Part shown: positions 1 through 8,528 of the stretch, in pieces | Layout of the letters: each line of letters starts with the position of its first letter | Position numbering within the stretch: the stretch's first letter is position 1 | Source: Taklimakanibacter albus | GTDB lineage: Bacteria > Pseudomonadota > Alphaproteobacteria > Rhizobiales > Aestuariivirgaceae | DNA length: 64,000 nt | NCBI RefSeq assembly: GCF_016595235.1 | Contig: NZ_JAENHL010000007.1 | Span: 186,001-250,000, forward strand | Direction: 5' to 3' | Program-made: the position numbers and the translations under genes | Notes under the pieces: model-generated | The model's input: the letters and a program-made list of their open reading frames with translations, nothing else | Databases searched by the model: none | Told to the model about the DNA's origin: nothing

Positions 1-1470
1 CTGCCCGTTGGGTGTTACCGGCTGGTCGAGCTCGGCGAGCTCCTGCCACAGATCGGTCGGCAGATAGCCGTCGAAGGTCGGGATCTCCTTGCGGATCTCC
101 GGGCTCAGCACATCGGCGGGCTTGATCACGGTGAAGAACGGATTGCGGAAGCGTTCGATGCGCTGCGCCACCGCGACACCGAGATTGGTGAGCGCGATGG
201 TGAAGGCCTCCACCTGGTTCGCCATCGGATAGGGATCCCAATTGGCGTTGGAGAAGATGAAGCCCGACTTGCCGTTACTCAACGGTCCGCCCTTGATGTA
301 GTATTTCATGAATTGCGGCGTCGAAAGCTCGGGCGCGCTTTCCGGCGTCAGCCCCGGCAGGACCGCCGGATTGTGATCCGACGAATTGATCGACAAATGC
401 GTCGAGTCGCGCAATTCCGCCCAGGCTTCCCAGGCTGAACCCTGGCGCTGGCTCGAGGCCCGCATGCTTTCCGGATCCTGGATGATGCGGTCCTTGTCGT
501 CATCGAAGAGATAGCTGCCTTTGATCATTGCCATGATGCGCGCCGCATCCCAGGTCAGCCACGGATAAGGCCGCATCGACTGCACCGGCGTCGAGATCGG
601 CGTGACGCTCGAATTCATGCCGGTAAGACCCATGGCATAAGAGAGATCGGTCCATTCGAGGAGGCGCTGCGCATCGGCGAGGAGCAGCACGGTTTGCGCC
701 TGCGCATAGGCATTGGTGCTGATCAGCGCCGCCTGATCGGCCGCGAACGGTTCGAGTGGCCTAATCCCCGCTTCTTTCAAGGCCTGCACCGCCGGCATCC
801 GCACGCCTTTGTAATAGGCATCCCCCTCGCCCACCATCGCGGCGGCAATATTACCCATGGTCGGCAGGTCGCCCTCGCCCAGGGTGCCGCGCGACTGCAC
901 CACCGGGGTCACCCGCTTGTTCAGCATGTCGACCAGGATCTGCGTCAAAGGCGGGCTCGCCGCTTCGTAGGACATCGTATTGGCGCGGATCGCCATGATG
1001 GCGCGCACCAGCGCTTCCTCATGCATCTCCGGCCCATAGCCACGCGTCACACCATTGCGGAAACGTTGCAGCTGCTGTTCGCTCAGGAGCTTCTTGTTCT
1101 CGGGCGAGGTCGGATCGCCTGAAAAGATCACCGTCTCGCGCTGATCGCCGGCACCGCGGTTGAACCAGTAGATGGTGACATTTTCGGCGGCGCCCTGCAG
1201 CAGGAGGCCATAGGCATCCGCCGAACGCTGCCGCGCCTCGGCGCTCAGATCCACTTTCGCGCCATGGCGGGCAATGTCGATGACCTGCTCCACGGTGAGA
1301 TCACGTCCGGTCAAGATGATCGTCTTGTCGGCTTGTGTTTCGGTGATCGGCTGATAGATCTGTGTCGGCTCGAAGGCCGGGGCGCTCAGCGGCGCCAGCA
1401 TCAGCACCGCCGTGAAGGCGATGGAACAAAGCAGAGTCCTGGACTTGCGACGCACGACAAGATCACTCAT
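1..1470 (-). CDS. Exported histidine/aromatic ammonia-lyase-like protein without the MIO motif (3' end outside window)
   Basis: The gene reads on the minus strand from ATG at 1470 and stays open to the window edge (490 codons), so the C-terminus is missing. Residues 1-32 form a signal peptide (Arg/Lys-rich start, hydrophobic core, APA cleavage site), predicting a periplasmic protein; classical HAL and PAL are cytoplasmic. Family signatures seen in order are YWFNRGAG (cf. YGxNTGFG of HAL), RGTLGEGDLP then MVGEGDAYYKG (cf. GSVGASGDLAP and LGEG), MRPYPW (cf. VRPHPG), a QDPESMRASSQ stretch (cf. QDxYSLRCxPQ) and NSSDHNPAVLPG (cf. SDNPL). The Ala-Ser-Gly that cyclises into the MIO electrophile is absent: Glu199 takes its place and the loop is one residue shorter. 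The fold assignment is firm. Ammonia-lyase activity is doubtful, and a related elimination or binding role is possible. Confidence 0.82.
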   Translation of the reverse strand, partial: MSDLVVRRKSRTLLCSIAFTAVLMLAPLSAPAFEPTQIYQPITETQADKTIILTGRDLTVEQVIDIARHGAKVDLSAEARQRSADAYGLLLQGAAENVTIYWFNRGAGDQRETVIFSGDPTSPENKKLLSEQQLQRFRNGVTRGYGPEMHEEALVRAIMAIRANTMSYEAASPPLTQILVDMLNKRVTPVVQSRGTLGEGDLPTMGNIAAAMVGEGDAYYKGVRMPAVQALKEAGIRPLEPFAADQAALISTNAYAQAQTVLLLADAQRLLEWTDLSYAMGLTGMNSSVTPISTPVQSMRPYPWLTWDAARIMAMIKGSYLFDDDKDRIIQDPESMRASSQRQGSAWEAWAELRDSTHLSINSSDHNPAVLPGLTPESAPELSTPQFMKYYIKGGPLSNGKSGFIFSNANWDPYPMANQVEAFTIALTNLGVAVAQRIERFRNPFFTVIKPADVLSPEIRKEIPTFDGYLPTDLWQELAELDQPVTPNGQ

Positions 1471-1870
1471 GGCTTGAGTCTCCCCTGCAAGGCCGTTCCC
1501 GGGGAAAAGCGTATCGGCGAGGGAGGTGACGTCAATCCGCAACAGCCGTGGCACTGCCCTTCACGGTGCTCATGGCTGGCGGGCCTCGGGGCACAATTCT
1601 CCAGTATTCGCATCGGAGAATCCGATGCGTCCAGATGAAAATCCGATTACTTGTGGCCAAACGGCAACATAGGCATCATCTCGAGCAACGCTGCCTCACT
1701 CGTGCCTGGATGAAAGTCCAACAAAGGAATTACTGGCGGACCATCGCCGACAGCCCCGATCGTTGGCCGCCAAAATGGCCCTCCGGGGCTGGGTACCCGT
1801 ACCCAAACAACCGTGATAGGCTCCGTGCGGGGAGATGGACTGACCAGCTGATCGCGGGCAAAGACGGCAC
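1471..1870. other. Intergenic region between divergent genes
   Basis: This 400-base stretch separates the ammonia-lyase-like gene (leftward) from the deacetylase gene (rightward) and should hold both promoters. Short open frames on both strands here have no recognisable domain or ribosome binding site. The one clear structure is the 9-bp-arm palindrome at 1609-1629, listed separately. Confidence 0.5.
1609..1629. promoter_or_regulatory. Perfect palindrome, 9-bp arms and 3-base loop
   Basis: The arms CGCATCGGA and TCCGATGCG are exact reverse complements around GAA. No T-run follows, so it is not an obvious intrinsic terminator. Its place between divergent genes fits an operator or an RNA hairpin in a leader. 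No matching regulator gene is adjacent. Confidence 0.4.
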
Positions 1871-2710
1871 ATGCAAGACGGATCATACCAGGAACTTATC
1901 GACGAGCTGGAAGAATGGCGCTCGTCGGGCCTTACCCCGCGTCTCTGGCTGCGCGACGACGACGTAACCGCTCCCTCGGCCGAGTTGGACATGCTGCTGG
2001 CGCTCACACAGGATCATGCCATACCTGTAGTGCTTGCCGCGATCCCGAAGCCGGCCAGCGAAGCTCTCCGAGCACGCCTCGAAGACATCGATGCTGTTCG
2101 GATAGCTACCCACGGCTGGTCGCATGACAATCATGCGCCTGATGGCGAATATAAGCAGGAGCTGGGGCTCTATCGCGGGCTGAACATCGTCGTCGAGGAG
2201 CTGACGCGCGGCGTGACCAAGCTGCGGCAGCTCTTTGGAGAGAAGCTGTCGGCCCTGCTTGTCCCTCCATGGAACAATATCGACGACCGATTACTGCCGC
2301 ATCTGAACGGCATCGGATTTCAGGCGGTTTCGGTACTGGGCTCGCGACTGACGAACAAGCGCACCACCGACCTCGCCGTAACCAACGTGCATCTCGACAT
2401 TATCGATTGGGAGACGTTGCGTTGTCATGATGAAGCAAGGCTCGTCAAAGAACTGTCTCGTGAACTCAGAAAGAAGCGCGAAGGAGACAAGGGGCCGATC
2501 GGCATCCTCACGCATCATCTAGTCCACGACGATGCCGCTTGGCAATTTCTCGTCCGACTGTTTGAGGTTACGCAGAAACGCGAGGGGTGCCGCTGGATCG
2601 ACGGCGATGAACTGATGCAATCGGCGATCGCGCGGGCGGCGAAGCCCGTCACGCCGGAAGCCACATCGGCACCATCGACAGGACAAGAAGAATCGCCAGT
2701 AGCACATTGA
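1871..2710 (+). CDS. NodB-like polysaccharide deacetylase family protein
   Basis: 279 aa with the NodB-type catalytic layout: RDDDV near residue 30 (the Asp pair used for metal binding and catalysis), HGWSHDNH near residue 80 (HxxxH-type metal ligands), PPWN near residue 137 and ILTHH near residue 217. These motifs match a metal-dependent carbohydrate de-N-acetylase fold. No signal peptide or membrane segment is present, so it should act in the cytoplasm. The C-terminal 20-odd residues are Pro/Ala/Ser-rich and are encoded opposite the 3' end of the lysE-type gene (62-bp overlap). The substrate cannot be told from sequence. Confidence 0.75.
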   Translation: MQDGSYQELIDELEEWRSSGLTPRLWLRDDDVTAPSAELDMLLALTQDHAIPVVLAAIPKPASEALRARLEDIDAVRIATHGWSHDNHAPDGEYKQELGLYRGLNIVVEELTRGVTKLRQLFGEKLSALLVPPWNNIDDRLLPHLNGIGFQAVSVLGSRLTNKRTTDLAVTNVHLDIIDWETLRCHDEARLVKELSRELRKKREGDKGPIGILTHHLVHDDAAWQFLVRLFEVTQKREGCRWIDGDELMQSAIARAAKPVTPEATSAPSTGQEESPVAH

Positions 2711-3245
2711 GGGCGCGCCATTGCCAGACGGCCTGGAGCAAGCGCGCCAGTGCCTGCCCGGCCATGCACCAGATGAAGAGCGAGGCGATCGCGCTAAGGC
2801 CGAAAACGGAGCCCAGCAGGAGCGCCAACCGGATTGGCGTGTCGGCCAGGGCGGCGAAGGACATCGCGGCACTGCTCGTCATCGCCCATCCCTTGGGATT
2901 GTATAGGATCAGCCATACACCGCCGAGAAAGCTCGTCGGCTTGGCGACAGTCCGGCCCAGATCGGGCGCCCCGCTCCGCGCCACGCGCCAGGCGAGCCAG
3001 AGGAGATAGAGCGTCCCCGCCGCCTTCATGCCGAGTTGAAGGACCGGCAGCGCCAGCAGCATGGCGGCGAGGCCGAGGGCTGCGGCGCCGGCCATCGAGG
3101 CGAGCCCGGCGGCTATTCCCAAGATGAGATGAAGCGAGCGTCGCAGGCCGAAATGCGCACCCGAAGCCGTTGCCAGCGTCGTCGCTCCGCCCGGCGAGAG
3201 GGTGGCGATGGCGACAAAGAGAAAAAGCGGCAGAAGCTGATCCAT
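2649..3245 (-). CDS. LysE/RhtB family amino-acid exporter
   Basis: 198 aa inner-membrane protein with about six hydrophobic segments. The N-terminal region contains SPGGATTL (cf. the SPGPxxxxV signature of the family) and the middle contains LYNPKGW (cf. NPKxxxF), both typical of LysE/RhtB exporters of amino acids or homoserine-like compounds. The gene is divergent from the LysR gene starting 70 bp away, the common exporter-regulator arrangement, so the LysR protein probably controls it. Its 3' end overlaps the deacetylase gene tail-to-tail by 62 bp. Confidence 0.85.
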   Translation of the reverse strand: MDQLLPLFLFVAIATLSPGGATTLATASGAHFGLRRSLHLILGIAAGLASMAGAAALGLAAMLLALPVLQLGMKAAGTLYLLWLAWRVARSGAPDLGRTVAKPTSFLGGVWLILYNPKGWAMTSSAAMSFAALADTPIRLALLLGSVFGLSAIASLFIWCMAGQALARLLQAVWQWRALNVLLAILLVLSMVPMWLPA

Positions 3246-3315
3246 CGCCAGCCTATGCCGCAGCCCCAGACATCATGAAAACGAATGTTGAGAATACTTT
3301 ACATTACGAACTATA

Positions 3316-4176
3316 ATGCTGAGCATGGCACGAAATCTCGATATCGATCTCGTTCGCACCTTCATCGCGGTCGCCGACCACGCCAGCATGACGGCCGCGG
3401 GCAATGCGCGCTTTCTGACCCAAGGCGCCGTCAGCCAGCAGATCAAGCGGCTCGAGGACATGCTGGGCCACCAGTTGATCGAGCGCAGCCGCCGCGGTCT
3501 CAAGCTCACCCGGGCCGGCGAGCAGCTGCTGTCGAAGAGCCGGCGGCTCATCGCTCTCAATGACGACATCTGGTCGGAAATGACGACCGGCGAAATCACC
3601 GGCACCGTCCGCCTGGGCCTTCCTTATGATCTGGTGACGACCTGCATCACGCCGGTGATGAAGGACTTTGCCGCGGCCCATCCGCAAGTCGAGATCACCC
3701 TTACTTGCGCCGCCTCGCCTGAGCTTGTCGGGGCCCTCGCCAAAGGTGAGCTCGACCTCGCCCTTGCCGAGGAGCCGGTCGGCGCCAGCCGCGGCGAAAC
3801 CTTGCGCATTGAACGCCTCGTCTGGGTCGGCGCCCGCAATGGTGGCGCTCATCTCAAGACACCCTTGCCGGTATCGATGGTCGCCGACACCTGCGCCTTC
3901 CGCCCCGCCGTGCTGGCCGCCCTGGCGCAACAGGATCGCAAGTGGCGCACGGTCTTCGAGAACGGCAATATCGAAGCGACGGCGGCGACGGTGCGCGCCG
4001 ATCTCGCAGTGACCGCCTGGCTCGTCTCGACGGTTCCAGCCGATCTGGAGATTCTCGGCCCCGACAAGGCGCCCTGCGACCTGCCGCCTTTCGCCATCAA
4101 CCTGCATCTGCCGAAACATGCGATGATGGCGCCGGCGGCAGAGCTTGCCCGCCACCTGCGCCAAAGCTTCGTCTGA
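3316..4176 (+). CDS. LysR-family transcriptional regulator
   Basis: 286 aa. The N-terminal winged helix-turn-helix (residues about 8-65) contains FIAVADHASMTAAG and a QGAVSQQIKRLED recognition helix, followed by the linker and a periplasmic-binding-protein-like effector domain that begins at GTVRLGLP. ATG 3325 (three codons in) is an equally good start; neither has a strong ribosome binding site. It is divergent from the LysE-type exporter and probably regulates it. Its stop lies 3 bp from the convergent GH3 stop, with no terminator in between. Confidence 0.88.
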   Translation: MLSMARNLDIDLVRTFIAVADHASMTAAGNARFLTQGAVSQQIKRLEDMLGHQLIERSRRGLKLTRAGEQLLSKSRRLIALNDDIWSEMTTGEITGTVRLGLPYDLVTTCITPVMKDFAAAHPQVEITLTCAASPELVGALAKGELDLALAEEPVGASRGETLRIERLVWVGARNGGAHLKTPLPVSMVADTCAFRPAVLAALAQQDRKWRTVFENGNIEATAATVRADLAVTAWLVSTVPADLEILGPDKAPCDLPPFAINLHLPKHAMMAPAAELARHLRQSFV

Positions 4177-4179
4177 GGG

Positions 4180-6333
4180 CTACAAGACGACCTGCAACTG
4201 CGCCTTGAGCAAGGTCTCTTCCTTCGCCGACGGCCCGACGAAAATTTCGACGGCGCCTGCCTCGAGCGTTGGCACGAAACCCGCGCCTAAGAATTTCAGG
4301 TCATCGGTCGAGAGCGTGATACTCACCCGCTTCGATTGTCCGGGCGCGAGAACCACCTTCTCTATCCCTTTCAGCTCGAGCACCGGGCGCGACACGCTCG
4401 CCACCGGATCGCGCATGAACAGGAACACCGTCTCCTCGCCCGCGACCTTGCCGTCATTGCTGACCGACGCCTCGATCGTGATCTTGTCGCCGGCGCGCAC
4501 TTCACTTGGCGTGACCGCGAGATCGCCATAGGCGAAGCGCGTATAGGAAAGGCCATGACCGAAGGGGAACAGAGGCTCGTTCGGCAGATCGAGATATTTG
4601 CTCGAATAGCGGAAGTCGGTCTTGAGCGGCCGCCCGCTCGGCTTGTGCCCAAAGAAGACCGGCATCTGTCCGACATCGACCGGCCACGACACCGACAATT
4701 TGGCGGACGGATTCCACTTGCCGGTCAGCACGTCAGCCACCGCATGGCCGGCCTCGCTGCCGAGGAACCAGGTGGCGAGCACCGCATCGGCGCGTTCGAT
4801 GAGCCAGCTCGCCGTCAGTGGCCGGCCCGACGACAGCAGCACGATCACCGGCTTGCCGGTATCGAGAATGGCCTTGGCGAACTCCGCCTGATGGCCGGGC
4901 AGATCGGGCCGCGCCCGGCTGCCCGCTTCGCCGCTCATGAAACGCTGCTCGCCGAGACACAGCACGACGAGGTCGGACCGCCGCGCCAGCTCGACAGCGG
5001 CGTCGATGCCGGCGAGATCGCCGCCTTCGATCTCGACGCCCGGCGCGTGCAGGATCTCGGCGCGCGGCCAGGCGGCCCGGATGCCGGGCAGGAACGGCAC
5101 CATGTCCTCGATGAGCCCTGCCCCCGACCACGGTCCCAGCATTTCAGCCTGCGCATTGGCGAGCGGCCCCAATACCGCGACGCGCTGCGGCGGCGTGGTA
5201 ACAGGGAGCGCATTATTGCGGTTGGTCAACAGCACGATCGACCGGCGCGCCGCGTCGAGTGCGATGTCGCGGTGCTCGACACGCCGTGCCTTGTGATCGA
5301 ATTTGGCTGCGGCTTCGCGATAAGGATCATCGAACAGCCCCATCTGTTCTTTGAGCATGAGGACGCGCGCGGTGGCCTGGTTGAGTTCTTCGATCGTAAT
5401 CGCGCCCTGCTGCAGCGCCGGCGCCAGGCCTTGAACATAAGCGAGGCCCATCAGGTCGATATCGACACCGGCCCTGAGCGCCAGCGCCGAGGCCTCGGTC
5501 AGGTCGGCGGCGATGCCATGCGGAATGAGCTCGGTGACGGCATTATAGTCGCTGATGATGACGCCCTCGAATCCCCATTGCTTGCGCACCAGGTCACGCA
5601 GGATCGGCACATGGGCGGTGAGCGGTATGCTGTCCATGTCGGTGAAGGCCGGCATGATCGCTGCCACACCCGCCTCGATCGCCGCCCTGAAGGGCGGCAG
5701 ATAGACTTCATGTAATGTCCGCTCCGTGACCTCGACCTGGGCGTAATCTCGCCCGGCGACCGAGGCGCCATAAGCCGCCAGATGTTTGGCGGTAGCGGCG
5801 AGCGACAGCGGTGATTTGATATCGTCACCCTGGAACCCGTGCGTTTTGGCTCGGGCGAACAAGGAGGTGACCCAGGGATCTTCACCGGCACTCTCCGCCA
5901 TCCGGCCCCAGCGCGGATCACGCGAGATATCGAGCATGGGCGCGAAGGTAAGGTTGAGTCCTTCCGCGGCACCCTCGAGTGCCGCCACCCGCGCGGTGCG
6001 TTCCCACAGAACCGCATCGAAGGCGCCGGCCTCCGCGAGAGGTATAGGGAAGATCGTCCGATGGCCGTGAATGATGTCATAGCCGAAGATCAACGGGATG
6101 CCGAGCCGCGTCTCTTCGAGCGCCATGCGCTGGAGATCGCGCACCTGCCCGCGGCCGAACAGATTGAACACGCCGCCGAGATGCCCGCCCTTGAGCGCCT
6201 CGATGTAATTCGCCGGATCACCCGGCCCGGTGATCACATGGCCTGCCGTCAACATGTTCAGTTGACCGATCTTTTCGTCGACACTCATCACGCCCAAGAG
6301 ACGCTTCACCCGATCGGTCAATCTCACTGACAT
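4180..6333 (-). CDS. Glycoside hydrolase family 3 beta-glucosidase (BglX-like, cytoplasmic)
   Basis: 717 aa from ATG 6333, preceded by GGGAG; a 28-codon upstream extension is open but lacks support. The order is an N-terminal TIM barrel with the nucleophile motif VIISDYNAV (Asp near residue 275), an alpha/beta sandwich with a GEAGSR stretch where acid/base residues of the family lie, and a C-terminal fibronectin-III-like domain. E. coli BglX is periplasmic; this one has no signal peptide and should act inside the cell. GH3 enzymes release glucose from beta-linked gluco-oligosaccharides. The divergent GH144-type gene suggests sophoro-oligosaccharides as substrate, which is inference. A LacI-type operator-like site lies at 6499-6510 in the shared promoter region. 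Confidence 0.9.
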   Translation of the reverse strand: MSVRLTDRVKRLLGVMSVDEKIGQLNMLTAGHVITGPGDPANYIEALKGGHLGGVFNLFGRGQVRDLQRMALEETRLGIPLIFGYDIIHGHRTIFPIPLAEAGAFDAVLWERTARVAALEGAAEGLNLTFAPMLDISRDPRWGRMAESAGEDPWVTSLFARAKTHGFQGDDIKSPLSLAATAKHLAAYGASVAGRDYAQVEVTERTLHEVYLPPFRAAIEAGVAAIMPAFTDMDSIPLTAHVPILRDLVRKQWGFEGVIISDYNAVTELIPHGIAADLTEASALALRAGVDIDLMGLAYVQGLAPALQQGAITIEELNQATARVLMLKEQMGLFDDPYREAAAKFDHKARRVEHRDIALDAARRSIVLLTNRNNALPVTTPPQRVAVLGPLANAQAEMLGPWSGAGLIEDMVPFLPGIRAAWPRAEILHAPGVEIEGGDLAGIDAAVELARRSDLVVLCLGEQRFMSGEAGSRARPDLPGHQAEFAKAILDTGKPVIVLLSSGRPLTASWLIERADAVLATWFLGSEAGHAVADVLTGKWNPSAKLSVSWPVDVGQMPVFFGHKPSGRPLKTDFRYSSKYLDLPNEPLFPFGHGLSYTRFAYGDLAVTPSEVRAGDKITIEASVSNDGKVAGEETVFLFMRDPVASVSRPVLELKGIEKVVLAPGQSKRVSITLSTDDLKFLGAGFVPTLEAGAVEIFVGPSAKEETLLKAQLQVVL

Positions 6334-6498
6334 ATTTGAACCTGTGCTCCCGGAACTGTTCAGCGGCCATTCACATCGCGCGGCATAGTATTTGCCTGAC
6401 AATTGCAGGAGTTCCAATAACGGAACTTCGTCGGCTGTGGCTTTACCGTCACAGTCTCCTGAATAATCGAGATTTTGGCCGCGCGCACGGGATTTACA

Positions 6499-6510
6499 TA
6501 AAGCGTTTAC
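6499..6510. promoter_or_regulatory. LacI/GalR-type operator-like site
   Basis: TAAAGCGTTTAC fits the AANCGNTT core common to LacI/GalR-family operators with a central CG. It lies in the divergent region between the GH3 gene and the ABC/GH144 operon, where a sugar-responsive repressor could serve both. No LacI-family gene is present in the window, so this is a motif match only. Confidence 0.35.
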
Positions 6511-6707
6511 TAGCGAGGCACATCATCTTCGATTAGGATTCGTAACTGGGCAGAGAATCAAAAAAGAAGAAAGACGGAAACGAAACAAGGGGCTGGTATC
6601 GGACCCATGGGGTAGCTGGTAAAACGTCGGAGACGGCACCTCCGGCGTGGCAGAAGTTCTGTGCCGAGAACAACGAGCGCCGCTTCTGGGCGCAGGCACT
6701 GCCGCTG

Positions 6708-8456
6708 TTGCGTGCCCTCAACATCTCCCCGCTTCGCAATAAGCTGCTTCTGATGGGCGCGGGGCTCATCTTCATCATCCTCATCAACACATTCGGGCAG
6801 ATCAAGCTCAATGCCTGGTTCGGCAGTTTCTATGATGCGCTGTTCCAGCGCTCGCTGCCGCTTCTCGCCAATGAGGTCGTGGCCTTCCTCGTCATCGTCG
6901 GCGGCCTGCTCTGTCTCGTGGTGGCACAGACCTGGCTGCAGGAGACGATCAAGGTTCGCCTGCGCGAATGGCTGACCCACGATCTGATGGATCAGTGGCT
7001 CAAACCGGGACGCGCCTTTCATTTGTCGCAGGCCGGCGAAGACGGCGCCAATCCCGATCAATATATCCAGGCCGATGCCCGCCAGCTGGCCGACATGTCG
7101 GCGAGCCTCGTCATCGGCCTGTTCCACGCCAGCCTCCTGCTCCTGAGTTTCGTCGGCGTATTATGGGCGCTCTCCAATCAGGTCGTCTTCAGCTATGACG
7201 GCCGTACCTTCACCATTCCAGGTTACATGGTGTGGTGCGCGCTCGCTTACGCGCTGACCGGTTCCTGGTTGACCTGGCTCATCGGGCGCCCGCTCATCAA
7301 GCTCAATGCCGAACGCTACGCTCGCGAAGCCGATCTGCGCTTCGCCATCATGCGTATCAACGAGACCGTGGCGTCGGTCGCCATGGCGCGCGGCGAAGCG
7401 CATGAGCGGCGCACCGCCAATGGCTCGATCGTCAGCGTGATCGATCTCGGCCGCAAGCTCGCCAACGGCCATTCGCGCCTCACCTGGATCACCTCTGGCT
7501 ATGGCTGGCTGGCGCTCGTCGTGCCCATCCTGCTCGCGACGCCCGGCGTCTTCAGCGGCAGCCTCAGCCTGGGCGGGCTTATGATGGTGGTCGGCGCCTT
7601 CACCCAGGTGCAGAACTCGCTGCGCTGGTTCGTCGACAACTTCCCCGGCATTGCCGACTGGCGGGCGACCCTCCTGCGCGTCTCGCGCTTCCGTAACGGC
7701 CTCGCTTATCTCGACCTCGAACCCAATCCGAACCCGGATGCCACAGGCACCGGCGGCATCGCGCTTGCCCCCCACCCGCAAGGTCATGTCAGTTTCGACA
7801 ACGCCGCCATCGGTCATGCCGACAGCCCGTTGACCTTCGCCACATCCACGATCGAGCTCAAACCGGGCGAGCGCGCCTTGATCGAAACCGCCTCCGACAG
7901 CGACCGCGCCCTCCTCCTGCGCACCTTGGTCGGCCTGTCGCTCGAAGGCTCGGGCACCATTCTCCTGCCCGAAGCCAAGGACGTCATGTTCGTGCCGGCG
8001 CGCCTCGATTTCCGCATCGGCACCTTGCGCGAGGCGATGATCTATCCGGCCAGCTCCACCGATCTCGATGACACGCTGATCTCCTCCGCCCTCGTCCGGG
8101 CCGGCCTCATGAATCTGTTGGGTCGGCTCGACGACAAGGAGCGCTGGGACCGCGCTCTGCAGGCCCAGGACCAGCAGCGCCTGATGCTGGCACGCCTCAT
8201 CCTGCATCGCCCGGCCTGGGTGCTGTTCGAGGACATGGCCGCCACCGCCAATGAGCAGGATCTGCGCGTGTTCCGCTCGGTCTTCGCCCGCGAGCTTCTC
8301 GGCACGGCCGTCATCGGCCTCGGCGCCTGCACCGCGCTCAACGGCTTCTTCGAGCGCAAGTTCCGTCTGGCACGCAAGCTTGAGACGGCGGCCCCGCCGG
8401 TAACTTTTGACGCAGCGCCAATGCAGGCGCGTCAGCGCATCGAGGCGGCCGAATAA
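6708..8456 (+). CDS. SbmA/YddA-type ABC half-transporter with degenerate ATPase domain
   Basis: 582 aa from TTG 6708. The N-terminal membrane domain is of the SbmA/BacA-YddA type (about six segments, with LNAWFGSFYDALFQR and the NSLRWFVDNF segment shared with the next protein). The C-terminal nucleotide-binding domain has lost its motifs. The Walker A site reads ETASDSDRA (residues about 393-401; no GxxxxGK), the signature reads DQQRLMLAR without SGG, and Walker B ends FED instead of DE. It probably pairs with the ATPase-competent protein encoded 72 bp downstream. Start problem: homologous sequence (NNERRFWAQALPLL) continues upstream of 6708, and the frame is open back to 6546 with no ATG, GTG or TTG. 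ACG at 6624 is a candidate non-canonical start; a sequence error is the alternative. Confidence 0.8.
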   Translation: MRALNISPLRNKLLLMGAGLIFIILINTFGQIKLNAWFGSFYDALFQRSLPLLANEVVAFLVIVGGLLCLVVAQTWLQETIKVRLREWLTHDLMDQWLKPGRAFHLSQAGEDGANPDQYIQADARQLADMSASLVIGLFHASLLLLSFVGVLWALSNQVVFSYDGRTFTIPGYMVWCALAYALTGSWLTWLIGRPLIKLNAERYAREADLRFAIMRINETVASVAMARGEAHERRTANGSIVSVIDLGRKLANGHSRLTWITSGYGWLALVVPILLATPGVFSGSLSLGGLMMVVGAFTQVQNSLRWFVDNFPGIADWRATLLRVSRFRNGLAYLDLEPNPNPDATGTGGIALAPHPQGHVSFDNAAIGHADSPLTFATSTIELKPGERALIETASDSDRALLLRTLVGLSLEGSGTILLPEAKDVMFVPARLDFRIGTLREAMIYPASSTDLDDTLISSALVRAGLMNLLGRLDDKERWDRALQAQDQQRLMLARLILHRPAWVLFEDMAATANEQDLRVFRSVFARELLGTAVIGLGACTALNGFFERKFRLARKLETAAPPVTFDAAPMQARQRIEAAE

Positions 8457-8528
8457 TTTCACTCCCCCTGGCTGACGAGGAATGCGAGGATGGCATTTCA
8501 TCCTCTAGATTCCCAAGGTTAGCCCGCC

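Noticed and set aside
1264-1967. Plus-strand frames before the deacetylase gene
   Set aside because: They overlap the ammonia-lyase-like gene or the divergent promoter region, and no domain or start signal supports them.
6556-6575. A-rich run upstream of the first ABC gene as a minus-strand terminator
   Set aside because: No GC-rich stem precedes the run on the minus strand, and no leftward gene ends there.
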